A stretch of 64,000 bases of DNA from Bacteroidia bacterium (GTDB taxonomy: Bacteria; Bacteroidota; Bacteroidia; UKL13-3): positions 59,158-123,157 of the forward strand of contig JAGPCK010000002.1 of NCBI GenBank assembly GCA_018058135.1, read 5' to 3'. The position numbers were made by a program, and so were the translations under genes. The first letter of the stretch is position 1. Each line of letters begins with the position of its first letter. Below, piece after piece: positions 44,363 to 53,954 of this stretch. The notes beneath the pieces were generated by a model. It was not told the DNA's origin and did not search any database. It saw only the letters and a program-made list of their open reading frames with translations.

Positions 44363-46126
44363 GTGCAAAAGTACTTTAAAATAATTCTATTCTTCTGGTT
44401 CATTAGTCAACAAACATTGGCGCAGAGTACCATTGTAGTTGTTGTAAATGATGCAGTCACTAACACCAACCTGCTTAAAACAAAGCGTGGTGACAGCACT
44501 GAGGTTATTCGAACTGCTGAAAAACTATGGCGCGAAGTAATTGCAAAAGGTCACATTTCAGCTAACCTGCAACTAAAACAACACCTTGCTGACACCCTGT
44601 TTTTTCTGCTTGATAAAGGCGACCTCTACAAGTGGGTGAAATTGCATCAAGGCAATACTGATGAAGATATACTGAGCAACTCAGGGTACCGGGAGAAATT
44701 TTTCACAAGTACTTCTTTCAAACCTGAAGAATTGAGCAGATTGTTTGAAAGAATACTGCGCTACTGTGAAAATAACGGGTATCCGTTTGCTGAGGTAAGG
44801 CTTGACAGCATTCAACTCAGCAAAAACAGTATAGAAGCATATCTGAGGGTAAACAAAAATCAGCAGATTTATATCGACAGCATAGAAATTGCGGGTAACA
44901 CTACCATTAAACGTAACTACCTCTATAACTTCAGTAGCATTAAACCTGGAAGCCTTTACAACGAAGGATTGGTTCGCGCGCTGGACAGAAAAGTAAATCA
45001 ACTTTCCTTTGCCCGAACATCCCGTCCGCTTAAAGTTTATTTTACTGGAAACAAAGCCCGTATAATTACTTTCATTGAACAGAAAAAAGCGAGTCAGGTT
45101 GACGGTGTCCTTGGCTTAGCCCCTCAAAGTGCCATAAACAATAAATTAATGCTCACAGGGGAGTTAAATCTTAACCTGCAAAACCTTTTCGGCTCAGGAA
45201 AAACTTTTGAGCTGCACTACAGGAGCTTTCTGGCGCGTTCACAAGACTTAAAAGCGCGCATAACCTACCCTTATATTCTCAACTCTTCAGTAGGTATAGA
45301 TTACACCTTTGCATTGCTTAAATTCGATTCGTTGTACCTGCAGGTGGATCACGATATCGGCATACAGTACCTGCTTTCAGGCAATGATTACATAAAATTT
45401 TTCTATGAAATTCAAAACTACTCCCTGCTGAGTGTTGATACCATCGCCATAAAAAACAATAAAAGTCTGCCTGAATTTTCAGATATGCGCAACAACCTGT
45501 ATGGTATCGGCATTCGCCTAAACACGCTCGATTATTTTGCTAATCCAAGAAAAGGAATGTACATAGAGGCAAATGCAGGGGCAGGAGTAAAAAAAATAGT
45601 ACGCAATTCCACCATCAATAGTCTTGAAATAAGTGACGTTTCATCTGGCACTTACAACCTCTATGACTCCATCAAACTTCGAAGTATCCAATACCGTTTT
45701 CAGGCAAATATTCAAAAATTCTGGCCTCTGTCGGGTAAAAAAACATTACTCACACAAGTTATGTCAGCTTCCCTGCAAGCTGAACAAATTTTCACCAATG
45801 AGCTATTTCGCATAGGAGGCATTAGAACACTCAAGGGTTTTGATGAACAATCTGTTTTTTGCACCTCATATGCTATTCTGAATATGGAATACCGCTACCT
45901 GCTTAACAACAATTCCAATTTTATTTTATTGTTTAACGGTGCCTGGCATGAACGGAATGCACGAGGCACTTACAGCAGCGACATGCCATGGGGAGTAGGC
46001 ACCGGCATTAATTTTCAAACCGGTGCCGGAGTATTTTCTTTCTACTATGCTGTAGGCAAGCAACAAAATAATCGGCTGGAATTAAGGCAGGCCAAAATAC
46101 ATTTCGGAATTGTTAACTATTTTTGA
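44363..46126 (+). CDS. Omp85-like outer-membrane protein with POTRA-like region
   Basis: 587 residues using the GTG at 44363. The longest frame starts at 44312 but would overlap hemW and put 17 residues before a normal signal peptide (VQKYFKIILFFWF, ending LAQ). Residues about 145-240 resemble POTRA modules (IYIDSIEIAGNTTIKRNYLYNFSSIKPGSLYN). The C-terminal barrel (about 245-587) has alternating strands, the conserved RIGGIRTLKGFDEQ (equivalent of the GG..RGF/L6 motif) and ends in IVNYF. It belongs to the BamA/TamA/FhaC superfamily; substrate unknown. DUF4271 follows after seven bases. Confidence 0.82.
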   Translation: MQKYFKIILFFWFISQQTLAQSTIVVVVNDAVTNTNLLKTKRGDSTEVIRTAEKLWREVIAKGHISANLQLKQHLADTLFFLLDKGDLYKWVKLHQGNTDEDILSNSGYREKFFTSTSFKPEELSRLFERILRYCENNGYPFAEVRLDSIQLSKNSIEAYLRVNKNQQIYIDSIEIAGNTTIKRNYLYNFSSIKPGSLYNEGLVRALDRKVNQLSFARTSRPLKVYFTGNKARIITFIEQKKASQVDGVLGLAPQSAINNKLMLTGELNLNLQNLFGSGKTFELHYRSFLARSQDLKARITYPYILNSSVGIDYTFALLKFDSLYLQVDHDIGIQYLLSGNDYIKFFYEIQNYSLLSVDTIAIKNNKSLPEFSDMRNNLYGIGIRLNTLDYFANPRKGMYIEANAGAGVKKIVRNSTINSLEISDVSSGTYNLYDSIKLRSIQYRFQANIQKFWPLSGKKTLLTQVMSASLQAEQIFTNELFRIGGIRTLKGFDEQSVFCTSYAILNMEYRYLLNNNSNFILLFNGAWHERNARGTYSSDMPWGVGTGINFQTGAGVFSFYYAVGKQQNNRLELRQAKIHFGIVNYF

Positions 46127-46133
46127 GGCCTCG

Positions 46134-47114
46134 ATGAACCCAAAACAAGTGAAGCGCAATTTCCTCAAATCAATATTGCTGATATTTTTTCTGTATACAT
46201 CAACGGCTGTAGCGCAGGTTACTTTGCCTGCTCATAATCGTGTCACAGATTCCAGCTACCGAACAAACGACACAACACGAAATCAAGACTCTTCATTTAT
46301 ACAACATCAAACAATTGAAAGAAGATATACTATTCTGGACAGCCTGCGCAACGACTCCTTTATTAATGCCAACTTTAGAAGATACGCTGCCATAAACAAC
46401 CAGATTGTACTGAATGAGAGTTACACCCAAAGAGATGTACCTTCTGTTAAAGAAATACGCAACAGAATAAAACGCGATCCCTCATGGATTTTTTGGGTGA
46501 TTGTATGCATACTGAGTTATGTTGCCGGAGTGCGTACATTTAACCGTAAAAACTTCAAGGCCTCATTGAACTCCGTATTCAGCATGAAATTTTCCTTTCG
46601 TTTGCTGGAAGAAAAGGGGGTAATTTTCAACTACATCACCCTCCAACTTTTCACCATTTTCGTTTTGATTGCTGCACTGTTTGTGCAACAAATGCTCATC
46701 AAGGCCGGTCAGCCTTTTTGGGACGGAGACATATGGATGTACCTGGGGCTAACCGGTATAATACTCGCTATTTACATTGGCAAGTTTCTTTTACACATCA
46801 TCTGGGGTTGGTTGTTTCAGCTAAACAAATTGGCCATTACCATGATTTCAAATACAGTAACCACCAGCAACTTTATAGCTTTGGTTATTTTCCCTGTGCT
46901 GATAATTTTGATATACATCAACAACCCTCTTCTGGAAAATATTTTCATAAAAACAATTGCAGCCACTTTTATGCTGAGTATCCTATACCGTGTGATAAGA
47001 GCACTTATTTTACAGGGAAGTTATTTCAAGTATCCTTTAGTATATTTAATTCTGTATCTTTGCATCCTCGAAATTTCACCTTGGTTAATTATTTTAAACA
47101 TCGTTACTGAATAA
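46134..47114 (+). CDS. DUF4271 membrane protein
   Basis: 326 residues from the ATG at 46134. An exported N-terminal stretch (signal-like, ending VAQ) of about 110 residues is followed by seven or eight TM segments (about 122-137, 170-190, 205-222, 228-245, 250-272 and onward). This arrangement is typical of DUF4271 proteins of Bacteroidota. The gene commonly sits before hemD and T9SS genes, as here. Function unknown; a link to T9SS is guilt by association. Confidence 0.82.
   Translation: MNPKQVKRNFLKSILLIFFLYTSTAVAQVTLPAHNRVTDSSYRTNDTTRNQDSSFIQHQTIERRYTILDSLRNDSFINANFRRYAAINNQIVLNESYTQRDVPSVKEIRNRIKRDPSWIFWVIVCILSYVAGVRTFNRKNFKASLNSVFSMKFSFRLLEEKGVIFNYITLQLFTIFVLIAALFVQQMLIKAGQPFWDGDIWMYLGLTGIILAIYIGKFLLHIIWGWLFQLNKLAITMISNTVTTSNFIALVIFPVLIILIYINNPLLENIFIKTIAATFMLSILYRVIRALILQGSYFKYPLVYLILYLCILEISPWLIILNIVTE
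47055..47062 (+). promoter_or_regulatory. -7 box inside the end of the DUF4271 gene
   Basis: TATCTTTG, 64 bases before the GTG of hemD. It may provide a separate promoter for hemD. Confidence 0.35.
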
Positions 47115-47126
47115 AAAGAAAGGCAA

Positions 47127-47876
47127 GTGAAGGTAAAAAGCATTCTGATTTCGCAGCCAAAACCGGCTGAAGGCGAAAAATCACCCTACCTCGAATTAGC
47201 AAAAAAGCTCAACCTCAAAGTTGACTTCAGGCCTTTTATAACCATAGACCCTATTCCTGCAAAAGAATTTAAAAGTCAAAAAACCAACCTGCTTGATTTT
47301 ACGGCAATCATTTTGAACTCAAGAAATGCAGTAGATAATTTTTTCAGACTTTGCGGTGAATTAAAAATTGAGATGCCGCCCGAAACAAAATATTTCTGCA
47401 TCAACGAAGGAACTGCCAACTATTTACAAAAATACATTCAGGTAAGAAAACGTAAGGTGTTTCATGGTAAAGGAACAGAAACCGATCTATTGGATGTAAT
47501 AAAAAACCATCCGGGAGAAAAATACCTCTTCCCCTGCTCCAACGTTCGCAAGGATGTTATCCCTGCATTTATGGCAAAGAAAAAATTTGCCTTTAAAGAA
47601 GCCATTATTTACAACACCAACTCTGCCGACCTATCAGATTTATCAGATGTGAAATACGATATTCTCGTATTCTTCAGTCCGGTAGACATAAAGTCTCTTT
47701 TTGACAACTTCCCTCATTTTGAACAGGACAACACCCGCATTGCAGCCTTTGGTGCTGCAACCGGTAAAGCCATTGAAGATGCCAAACTATTAACCAACAT
47801 TATTGCTCCCACCAAAGAAGCCCCTTCTATGGTAATGGCTCTGGAGCAGTATATCATTAAAGCGAATAAGGGCTAA
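47127..47876 (+). CDS. hemD: Uroporphyrinogen-III synthase
   Basis: 249 residues starting with GTG at 47127 (MKVKSILISQPKP, the conserved family start in Bacteroidota). The two-domain HemD fold is suggested by IILNSRNAVDNFF (about 75), YLFPCSNVRKDVIP (about 135) and VFFSPVDIKSLF plus IAAFGAATGKAIEDA (about 190-220). It cyclises hydroxymethylbilane into uroporphyrinogen III in haem synthesis. It lies 12 bases after DUF4271. Confidence 0.9.
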   Translation: MKVKSILISQPKPAEGEKSPYLELAKKLNLKVDFRPFITIDPIPAKEFKSQKTNLLDFTAIILNSRNAVDNFFRLCGELKIEMPPETKYFCINEGTANYLQKYIQVRKRKVFHGKGTETDLLDVIKNHPGEKYLFPCSNVRKDVIPAFMAKKKFAFKEAIIYNTNSADLSDLSDVKYDILVFFSPVDIKSLFDNFPHFEQDNTRIAAFGAATGKAIEDAKLLTNIIAPTKEAPSMVMALEQYIIKANKG

Positions 47877-47989
47877 TTTTAGCCTATCCTTGTTTTTTCC
47901 TGTTTTTTATTCTAACTTGCTATTCTGTTAAGAATAATTAATATTTGCCCTTAACGTTATACTAACAAATAGAAAGACAATTCTACCAC

Positions 47990-48940
47990 ATGATGAAAAG
48001 ACAACTGGCCATTGTTGCACTTTTTGCAATTACAGCGCTCAAAGTAAGCGCACAGCAAGACCCTTACTACACCTTTTTCATGTTCAACCAAATGGTTTAC
48101 AACCCCGCTTATGCCGGTAGTAAAGATGCCATTTGCGCTACAGCAACGTACAAGAAACAGTGGTCGGGATTTGTGGGTTCTCCCGAATTTCAAACCATTA
48201 CGGTTAATTCGCCTGTAGGCAAAAAGCTAGGGGTTGGATTAGGCATTATCAATGACAAAATTGGCTTTCAAAACTCGCTTAATGCCGTATTCAATTTATC
48301 TTACAAGTTTCAGGTAGGCTCTACAGGAACTTTGGCTGTGGGTGCTGCAGGCGGATTTATGCAAAAATCACTTGACGGTACAAAGATGGTGGCAAAAGAC
48401 GATTTGGATCCTAAAATTCCTATATCTAAAGTTTCAGCCAGCGCACCAGATGTTAACGCAGGCCTGTGGTACACCAACCCTTCCATCTATAACTTAAAAG
48501 TAGGCTTGTCTGCAACGCATTTAATGCAAAGCACTATAACCTATCAGGCTTTAGCCGGAAACGTAGATTCGAAATTAGCTACTCACTATTACCTTAATGC
48601 TGGTATTGAATACCCTTTAACTGGTTCCATTACTTTAGAGCCTAATATCCTCGTTAAAAAAGACCCATCTAAAGTTCAGGTGGATATAAATGCATTTGCA
48701 CTGTTCAATAACAAAATAAGGGGCGGGGTTCTATACAGAACCGGAGATGCTTTAACCGCTATGGTAGGTTATAAAGTAAATGACAACTTACATTTTGGAT
48801 ATGCTTATGACTTTACAACCACCGGAATCAAAAAATACAGTGGTGGTTCTCATGAGCTTTATGTTACGTATTGCTTTAAACTAAAAACTAAAGTAAGAGA
48901 AAAGCCTACAATTATTCGCCTCACCCCCAGATACTTATAA
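47990..48940 (+). CDS. T9SS outer-membrane protein PorP/SprF family
   Basis: 316 residues. The signal peptide ends VSA-Q at about residue 21, and the diagnostic start of the mature protein is YYTFFMFNQMVYNPAYAGS. The rest is a beta-barrel with KQWSGFVGSPEFQTI, NSPV and GKKLGVGLGIINDKIG. Such proteins anchor T9SS cargo (especially type B CTD proteins) at the outer membrane. It directly precedes the GldKLMN operon. The gene symbol cannot be settled between porP and sprF. Confidence 0.93.
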   Translation: MMKRQLAIVALFAITALKVSAQQDPYYTFFMFNQMVYNPAYAGSKDAICATATYKKQWSGFVGSPEFQTITVNSPVGKKLGVGLGIINDKIGFQNSLNAVFNLSYKFQVGSTGTLAVGAAGGFMQKSLDGTKMVAKDDLDPKIPISKVSASAPDVNAGLWYTNPSIYNLKVGLSATHLMQSTITYQALAGNVDSKLATHYYLNAGIEYPLTGSITLEPNILVKKDPSKVQVDINAFALFNNKIRGGVLYRTGDALTAMVGYKVNDNLHFGYAYDFTTTGIKKYSGGSHELYVTYCFKLKTKVREKPTIIRLTPRYL

Positions 48941-48942
48941 CT

Positions 48943-49005
48943 TTATCCACAATAAATTGGAACCAAAAATCGTTTTTATCCACAAGGCGGGCGATATTTT
49001 CCACA
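48943..49005 (+). other. Cluster of three DnaA-box-like 9-mers
   Basis: TTATCCACA at 48943-48951 and 48976-48984 (exact DnaA box) and TTTTCCACA at 48997-49005 (one mismatch) are all in the same direction. They are 33 and 21 bp apart, that is about three and two helical turns. They lie in the 139-bp gap between the PorP/SprF gene and gldK. An origin, a DnaA-regulated promoter or chance are all possible. Confidence 0.5.
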
Positions 49006-49079
49006 GTCGAAAGTTTGGATTTATCGAAAACACCGCTAAATTTGCGAGACTAACGTTATTATACCCATAGTATAACAAA

Positions 49080-50375
49080 ATGAAAATAGTAAACTCTTTT
49101 CTCCTCATCGTGGCATCAGCTGTACTGTTCAGTTGCGGTTTAAGCAATGATCGTGGTGAGCTTACTGGTGTCCCTAACCGACCGGCTTGGTTTCATCCCC
49201 AGCCTTTCGGTACAGTTTACGTTCCTACCGGATCGTTTCATATCGGACAAGACGAACAAGATATTCTTTCGTCACAGTTGGCGCCCAACAAACAGGTTTC
49301 TGTTGTAGGTTTCTACATGGATGAAACTGAAATCACCAACAACGAGTACCGTCAATTCGTTTACCACGTAGTTGACTCCATTGGTCGTGAGACTATGGGT
49401 GATGCATTTTTCATTGAAATGGAAAATGGTGATCACTACCTCAACTACGATGAGCGCTTGGATATGGAAGACCCAAATGTGGTTGAAACACTCAACGACA
49501 TGTACTACACCGAAAGTGAGCGTCACTACAAAGTGAAACAACTGGACGTACGCAAACTTAAATACCGCTACGAGTGGATTGATTTGGTTGCAGCCTCAAA
49601 AGCCGGCAGAAAAGGATATGATAACAATCGCGCTGACTACATTCGTAAAGCCGGAGAAAAAGAAAACGATGATTCCGGAGTAGAAATTTATCCTGATACT
49701 TTGGTTTGGATAAGAGATTTTACCTATTCATTTAACGAGCCTTTAACCCAAATGTACTTTTGGCATCCGAAATACGACAACTACCCTGTTGTTGGTGTAA
49801 ACTGGAGACAAGCGAAAGCATTTTGTAATTGGCGCACCATGCACTTAAATACCTATTATAGCAAAATTGATGAGCCTATTGTAAATCCTTTCCGTTTACC
49901 TACTGAATTTGAGTGGGAATATGCAGCCCGTGGTGGCCGTGACGGAAATATGTACCCTTGGGGAGGTCCTTACATCCGCAACATGAAAGGTTGTTTCCTG
50001 GCCAACTTCAAACCTGGCCGTGGTGACTATCCTGCTGACGGAGGTTTTTATCCTATCAAAGTTAACTCCTACTTCCCGAATGATTTCGGCTTGTATGATA
50101 TGTCAGGTAACGTAGCAGAATGGACAGTTTCAGCGTTTGAAGAATCCGCTAACTTTTTTACAGATGACATGAACCCTGATCATCAATATGACGCTAAATT
50201 CTCTGATTCAGAAACTTTAAAACGTAAAGTAATCCGCGGTGGATCATGGAAAGATATAGGACACTACATCAACGTGGCAACCCGTACATATGATTATCAG
50301 GATACCGCAAAATCATTCATTGGTTTCCGTTGTGTCATGACATTCATGGGTCGTTCGATAAAAGATAAAAACTAA
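49080..50375 (+). CDS. gldK: T9SS lipoprotein GldK/PorK
   Basis: 431 residues. A lipoprotein signal (lipobox LFSC, Cys at 19) is followed by a formylglycine-generating-enzyme (SUMF1) fold: VPTGSFHIGQDEQD, YMDETEITNNEYRQF, YPVVGVNWRQAKAFC, RLPTEFEWEYAARGG, DMSGNVAEWT and RGGSWKD. In T9SS, GldK and GldN form the periplasmic ring attached to the outer membrane. It is the first gene of gldKLMN in the standard order. Confidence 0.96.
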   Translation: MKIVNSFLLIVASAVLFSCGLSNDRGELTGVPNRPAWFHPQPFGTVYVPTGSFHIGQDEQDILSSQLAPNKQVSVVGFYMDETEITNNEYRQFVYHVVDSIGRETMGDAFFIEMENGDHYLNYDERLDMEDPNVVETLNDMYYTESERHYKVKQLDVRKLKYRYEWIDLVAASKAGRKGYDNNRADYIRKAGEKENDDSGVEIYPDTLVWIRDFTYSFNEPLTQMYFWHPKYDNYPVVGVNWRQAKAFCNWRTMHLNTYYSKIDEPIVNPFRLPTEFEWEYAARGGRDGNMYPWGGPYIRNMKGCFLANFKPGRGDYPADGGFYPIKVNSYFPNDFGLYDMSGNVAEWTVSAFEESANFFTDDMNPDHQYDAKFSDSETLKRKVIRGGSWKDIGHYINVATRTYDYQDTAKSFIGFRCVMTFMGRSIKDKN

Positions 50376-50460
50376 TACAACCGATACACACTTTATCGTT
50401 ATTATTGTTCGTTAAAAAAAATAAATCATTAAATAATACACCTAAAAAATCAATTGTGCT

Positions 50461-51267
50461 ATGAGTAAGAAAAAAAGCTTTTTAGAATCACTTGCGTTCA
50501 AAAAATTAATGTCAAAATTTTATGGACTTGGTGCTGCGGTAGTAATCATCGGTGCTTGGGCTAAGATTCTCCATTTACCTATTGCTGACGTGATGCTTAC
50601 TGTGGGGTTGTTAACTGAAGCGGTGATTTTTATCGTATCAGCTTTTGAACCGGTACACGAAGACACAGACTGGACACTCGTTTATCCTGAATTAGCAGGT
50701 GTAGAAGATGAAAATAAAAAGAAAAAAGAAGTTCCAAAAGGAACAGTTACCCAACAATTAGATAAAATGCTGGAAGAAGCAAAGGTTGGACCTGAATTAA
50801 TCAGCAGCCTCGGAAGCGGTTTGAAAACTTTGAGTGACAATGTTTCAAACCTCACTGATTTATCCAGTGCATCAGTTGCCACTAATGAGTACGTTTCAAA
50901 CGTTCAGAAAGCATCTAAATCAATTGACGGAATCAACACCTCTTATGTGGGTGCAGTTGATGCGTTGAATGGCTTAGCCGCTGCCGGTTCAAATACTAAA
51001 CAATACCAGGAACAAATGGATAAAATGTCGAAAAATCTTTCTTCATTAAATTCAATCTATGAACTGGAAATTGCTGAATCTAACAATCACCTAAAAACTA
51101 TAAACTCTTTTGTAAGTAACCTTTCAAATGTTGTTAGCAGTTTATCAGATACCGAACAACAAGCTGTAGCATTCAAAACTGAAATGGACAAATTGTCTAA
51201 GAACCTTACTGCCCTTAACAATGTATATGGCGGTATGCTTAGCGCGATGAACGTTAACAGAGGTTAA
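50461..51267 (+). CDS. gldL: T9SS inner-membrane motor subunit GldL
   Basis: 268 residues. Two TM helices (about 22-38 and 42-62) contain the conserved Lys and Glu (K35, E53) in GAWAKILHLP and GLLTEAVIF; the TM2 glutamate is important for proton use. A long coiled-coil cytoplasmic part follows (about 95-265: QQLDKMLEEAKV, DKMSKNLSSLN, LSKNLTALN). With GldM it forms the rotary, proton-driven motor of the system. Confidence 0.96.
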   Translation: MSKKKSFLESLAFKKLMSKFYGLGAAVVIIGAWAKILHLPIADVMLTVGLLTEAVIFIVSAFEPVHEDTDWTLVYPELAGVEDENKKKKEVPKGTVTQQLDKMLEEAKVGPELISSLGSGLKTLSDNVSNLTDLSSASVATNEYVSNVQKASKSIDGINTSYVGAVDALNGLAAAGSNTKQYQEQMDKMSKNLSSLNSIYELEIAESNNHLKTINSFVSNLSNVVSSLSDTEQQAVAFKTEMDKLSKNLTALNNVYGGMLSAMNVNRG

Positions 51268-51307
51268 TTTAGAAATTGTTTAACATTTAAACTGAGAGAA
51301 AAATAAA

Positions 51308-52951
51308 ATGGCAGGAGGCAAATTACCACCACGGCAGAAGATGATCAACATGATGTACCTCGTGTTGACAGCTCTACTTGCCCTGAACGTGTCGAAAGAT
51401 ATATTGAAAGCATTCCACATGGTGGATGTGAGCATGAAAAAATCGGGAAGAAACATTGAAGCGAAGAACGCTCGCACAATGGAAATCTTCAAAAAACAAA
51501 TGGCCGATTTTCCCGCAAAAACCAAACCTTTCTACGATAAAGCCAACGAAGTACAAAAAATAAGCAGCGAGCTAAACACTTATCTTGCTACTGTTAAAGG
51601 TACTTTAATGGATTTAGTTGACGATAATGCTGATGGAAAAATAGACCCTGAAGACGGTCTTAAAAAACCTGATGATGGAAATATTCCAACTGAAGAATGG
51701 GAATTAGCCGGACCAGACAACATCGAGAAGCACGCCAACTACATGATGAAAAAAGAGGGTGGAAAGTACGGTAAAGAATTACGATCTAAAATTGAAGAGA
51801 CTAAAAAGAAGTTTGATAAAATCATTCTTGATGTCGCTAAATTGGTAGAGAAAGACCCTAAAGAAGTAGCTAAAGAAATAAAAATATCTCTCGATACAGA
51901 AGATCCGCCTTCACATGGTGCTGCTAAACAAACTTGGGAATCAGAAATGTTTGAGCATGCTCCATTAGCTGCAGTTGTAACTATGATTACCAAAATCCAG
52001 AATGACTGTAAAAATGCTGAATCACAATTACTTGATTTGCTACTAAAATCAATTAATGCAAACGAGGTATCGTTTGACCAATTGCGTGCAGCAGTTATTC
52101 CCACTAAAGGTACTTTCATCCTGATTGGTAACCAATACGAAGCCGACATCTTCATTGCGGCATCCAGTTCTAAACAAGATGCCGAGATTTTGGTAGATGG
52201 TGCTAAGGTTCCTGTTGAAGGTGGAATTGGTAAATACAAAATCTCTCCATCAAGTGAGGGAGAAGGTAAGAAAAAAGTTATTATCAATGTAAAAGACCCA
52301 TCAGGTAAAATGGTTCCTTACGAGTCAGAGATCACCTACACCGCTTTCAAAGGTGTGGCTACTATCTCGGCAGATAAAATGAACGTACTGTATGTAGGTT
52401 TAGAGAATCCAGTTTCTGTATCTGTTCCTGGAACTTCACCTGACCAGTTGATTGTTACTGCCTCAGGTGGGGCAAAACTTTCCGGCTCTAAAGGTAAATA
52501 CAACATTTCTTTATCTCCCGGTGGAGCAAGAGAAGTAGAAATTTCTGCCTCCATCAAATCAAAAGATGGAAGTGTAAAGAAAATTGAATCTAAAAAATAC
52601 CGTGTAAAAGATGTTCCTTCTCCAACGCCTATGATTGGTGCAATAAGTAACCCAACAGCTTCAGCTTCTGAAATAAAGGCTGCTCCGGTTGTACGTTGCG
52701 ACTTACAAAATTTTGCTTTTGAAGGTGTGAAATATTCAGTAAAATCATTTAACTGGACATTTGCCCCTAAACGCGGACAGGCATTGGAAGGTACCACACA
52801 AGGTGCTGCTTTACCACAGGATTTGATTGCTATGATTTCACGAGCTCGTATGGGCGACAAAGTATTTATTGAAGGTATACGCGCAGAAGCAGTTGGAACC
52901 AATATCGGAACCAAAGTAGTAAAGGGTAGTATTGCCATTACGATTAAATAA
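51308..52951 (+). CDS. gldM: T9SS motor subunit GldM
   Basis: 547 residues. The short N-terminus and one TM helix (MAGGKLPPRQKMINMMYLVLTALLALNV) are diagnostic. A long periplasmic part follows, with a helical first domain (about 40-225) and beta-type Ig-like domains (about 230-545). It is thought to carry the torque of GldLM to the GldKN ring. It is 40 bp after gldL and slightly overlaps the longest frame of gldN. Confidence 0.96.
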   Translation: MAGGKLPPRQKMINMMYLVLTALLALNVSKDILKAFHMVDVSMKKSGRNIEAKNARTMEIFKKQMADFPAKTKPFYDKANEVQKISSELNTYLATVKGTLMDLVDDNADGKIDPEDGLKKPDDGNIPTEEWELAGPDNIEKHANYMMKKEGGKYGKELRSKIEETKKKFDKIILDVAKLVEKDPKEVAKEIKISLDTEDPPSHGAAKQTWESEMFEHAPLAAVVTMITKIQNDCKNAESQLLDLLLKSINANEVSFDQLRAAVIPTKGTFILIGNQYEADIFIAASSSKQDAEILVDGAKVPVEGGIGKYKISPSSEGEGKKKVIINVKDPSGKMVPYESEITYTAFKGVATISADKMNVLYVGLENPVSVSVPGTSPDQLIVTASGGAKLSGSKGKYNISLSPGGAREVEISASIKSKDGSVKKIESKKYRVKDVPSPTPMIGAISNPTASASEIKAAPVVRCDLQNFAFEGVKYSVKSFNWTFAPKRGQALEGTTQGAALPQDLIAMISRARMGDKVFIEGIRAEAVGTNIGTKVVKGSIAITIK

Positions 52952-52955
52952 GTAT

Positions 52956-53891
52956 ATGAAAAGAGTCTTAGTTATATTAGTTCTCCTCCTTACGTCAATT
53001 GGTGTAATGAAGGTAGCTGCTCAGGCGGGCGGGCAACAACCCCCGGCTACAGAGCCTGCTGCACAACCTCAGCAGCAATTTGGTGAACCGGTAGCGCCTC
53101 CTCAAACTCCGCAACAGCGGCAGATTTATGGTGAAAACCAGCTTTATCAAGAGAACCGCTACAACGAAAGAAAGGTAATTGACTGGCCTCATTTACGTGA
53201 AGCTGATGTAATGTGGCGTAGAAAAGTCACCCGCAGAATTGACATCAGAGAAAAAACAAATCTGTGTTTGAACTGGCCTAAAAACCCAATCAACTCCATT
53301 TTAATACGAAATGTAAATGCAGGTGTTTTGCCGGTATATACCGATGACTCTTTAAATAAAGTTTACACCCCTGAAGAAGCCGGTAAAAGAGGTGGATATG
53401 AAGGCGTAGTAACCAAGTTCTACAACCCTGAAGATCCTGATGCCGGATCATATGATACTGTAGAGTATAACCAATTAAATCCGGATTGGATTTATGGTTA
53501 TGACTTAGTAGAAGAGTGGGTTTTTGATAAAAAACACGCCATCATGAGAACGCGAATTCTGGATGTTATTCCCTTGGTTTACAAAAGAGACCAATCTGGA
53601 AATATAACAGGTACCACAACGCTGATTTATCATATTAAATACGAGGATTTCCGTAAAATTATGGTGAATGAGCAAATTTACAATCGCCAAAATGATGCCA
53701 TGCGTCTTACCTACGATGACTTCTTCGAACAGCGATTGTTTGCCAGTTACATTACCAAGCAATCAAATGAATATGATATTGACATCAAAGGATTTGATGA
53801 GTTTAAAGAAGATAATCTAGCGGCTTTGTTAGAAGCAGATCGTATTCGCCAAGAACTGTTCATATTTGAACATGACTTGTGGGAGTACTAA
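52956..53891 (+). CDS. gldN: T9SS periplasmic ring protein GldN/PorN
   Basis: 311 residues from the ATG at 52956, four bases after the gldM stop. The signal peptide ends VAA-Q. A Pro/Gln-rich stretch (about 25-55) is followed by the conserved GldN domain: VIDWPHLREADVMWRRKVTRRID, NPDWIYGYDLVEEWVFDKKHA and YDDFFEQRLFASYI. It binds GldK. The operon ends here at a strong terminator. Confidence 0.95.
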   Translation: MKRVLVILVLLLTSIGVMKVAAQAGGQQPPATEPAAQPQQQFGEPVAPPQTPQQRQIYGENQLYQENRYNERKVIDWPHLREADVMWRRKVTRRIDIREKTNLCLNWPKNPINSILIRNVNAGVLPVYTDDSLNKVYTPEEAGKRGGYEGVVTKFYNPEDPDAGSYDTVEYNQLNPDWIYGYDLVEEWVFDKKHAIMRTRILDVIPLVYKRDQSGNITGTTTLIYHIKYEDFRKIMVNEQIYNRQNDAMRLTYDDFFEQRLFASYITKQSNEYDIDIKGFDEFKEDNLAALLEADRIRQELFIFEHDLWEY

Positions 53892-53907
53892 CAGCATTCC
53901 TTATAAT

Positions 53908-53941
53908 AAAAAAGCCCGTTTCTTTCGAAACGGGCTTTTTT
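53908..53941. terminator. Bidirectional terminator after gldN
   Basis: GCCCGTTTC and GAAACGGGC form a perfect 9-bp stem with loop TTTC, flanked by A-tract and T-tract. It serves gldN and the convergent purA. Confidence 0.92.
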
Positions 53942-53954
53942 ATTGCCTACTATT

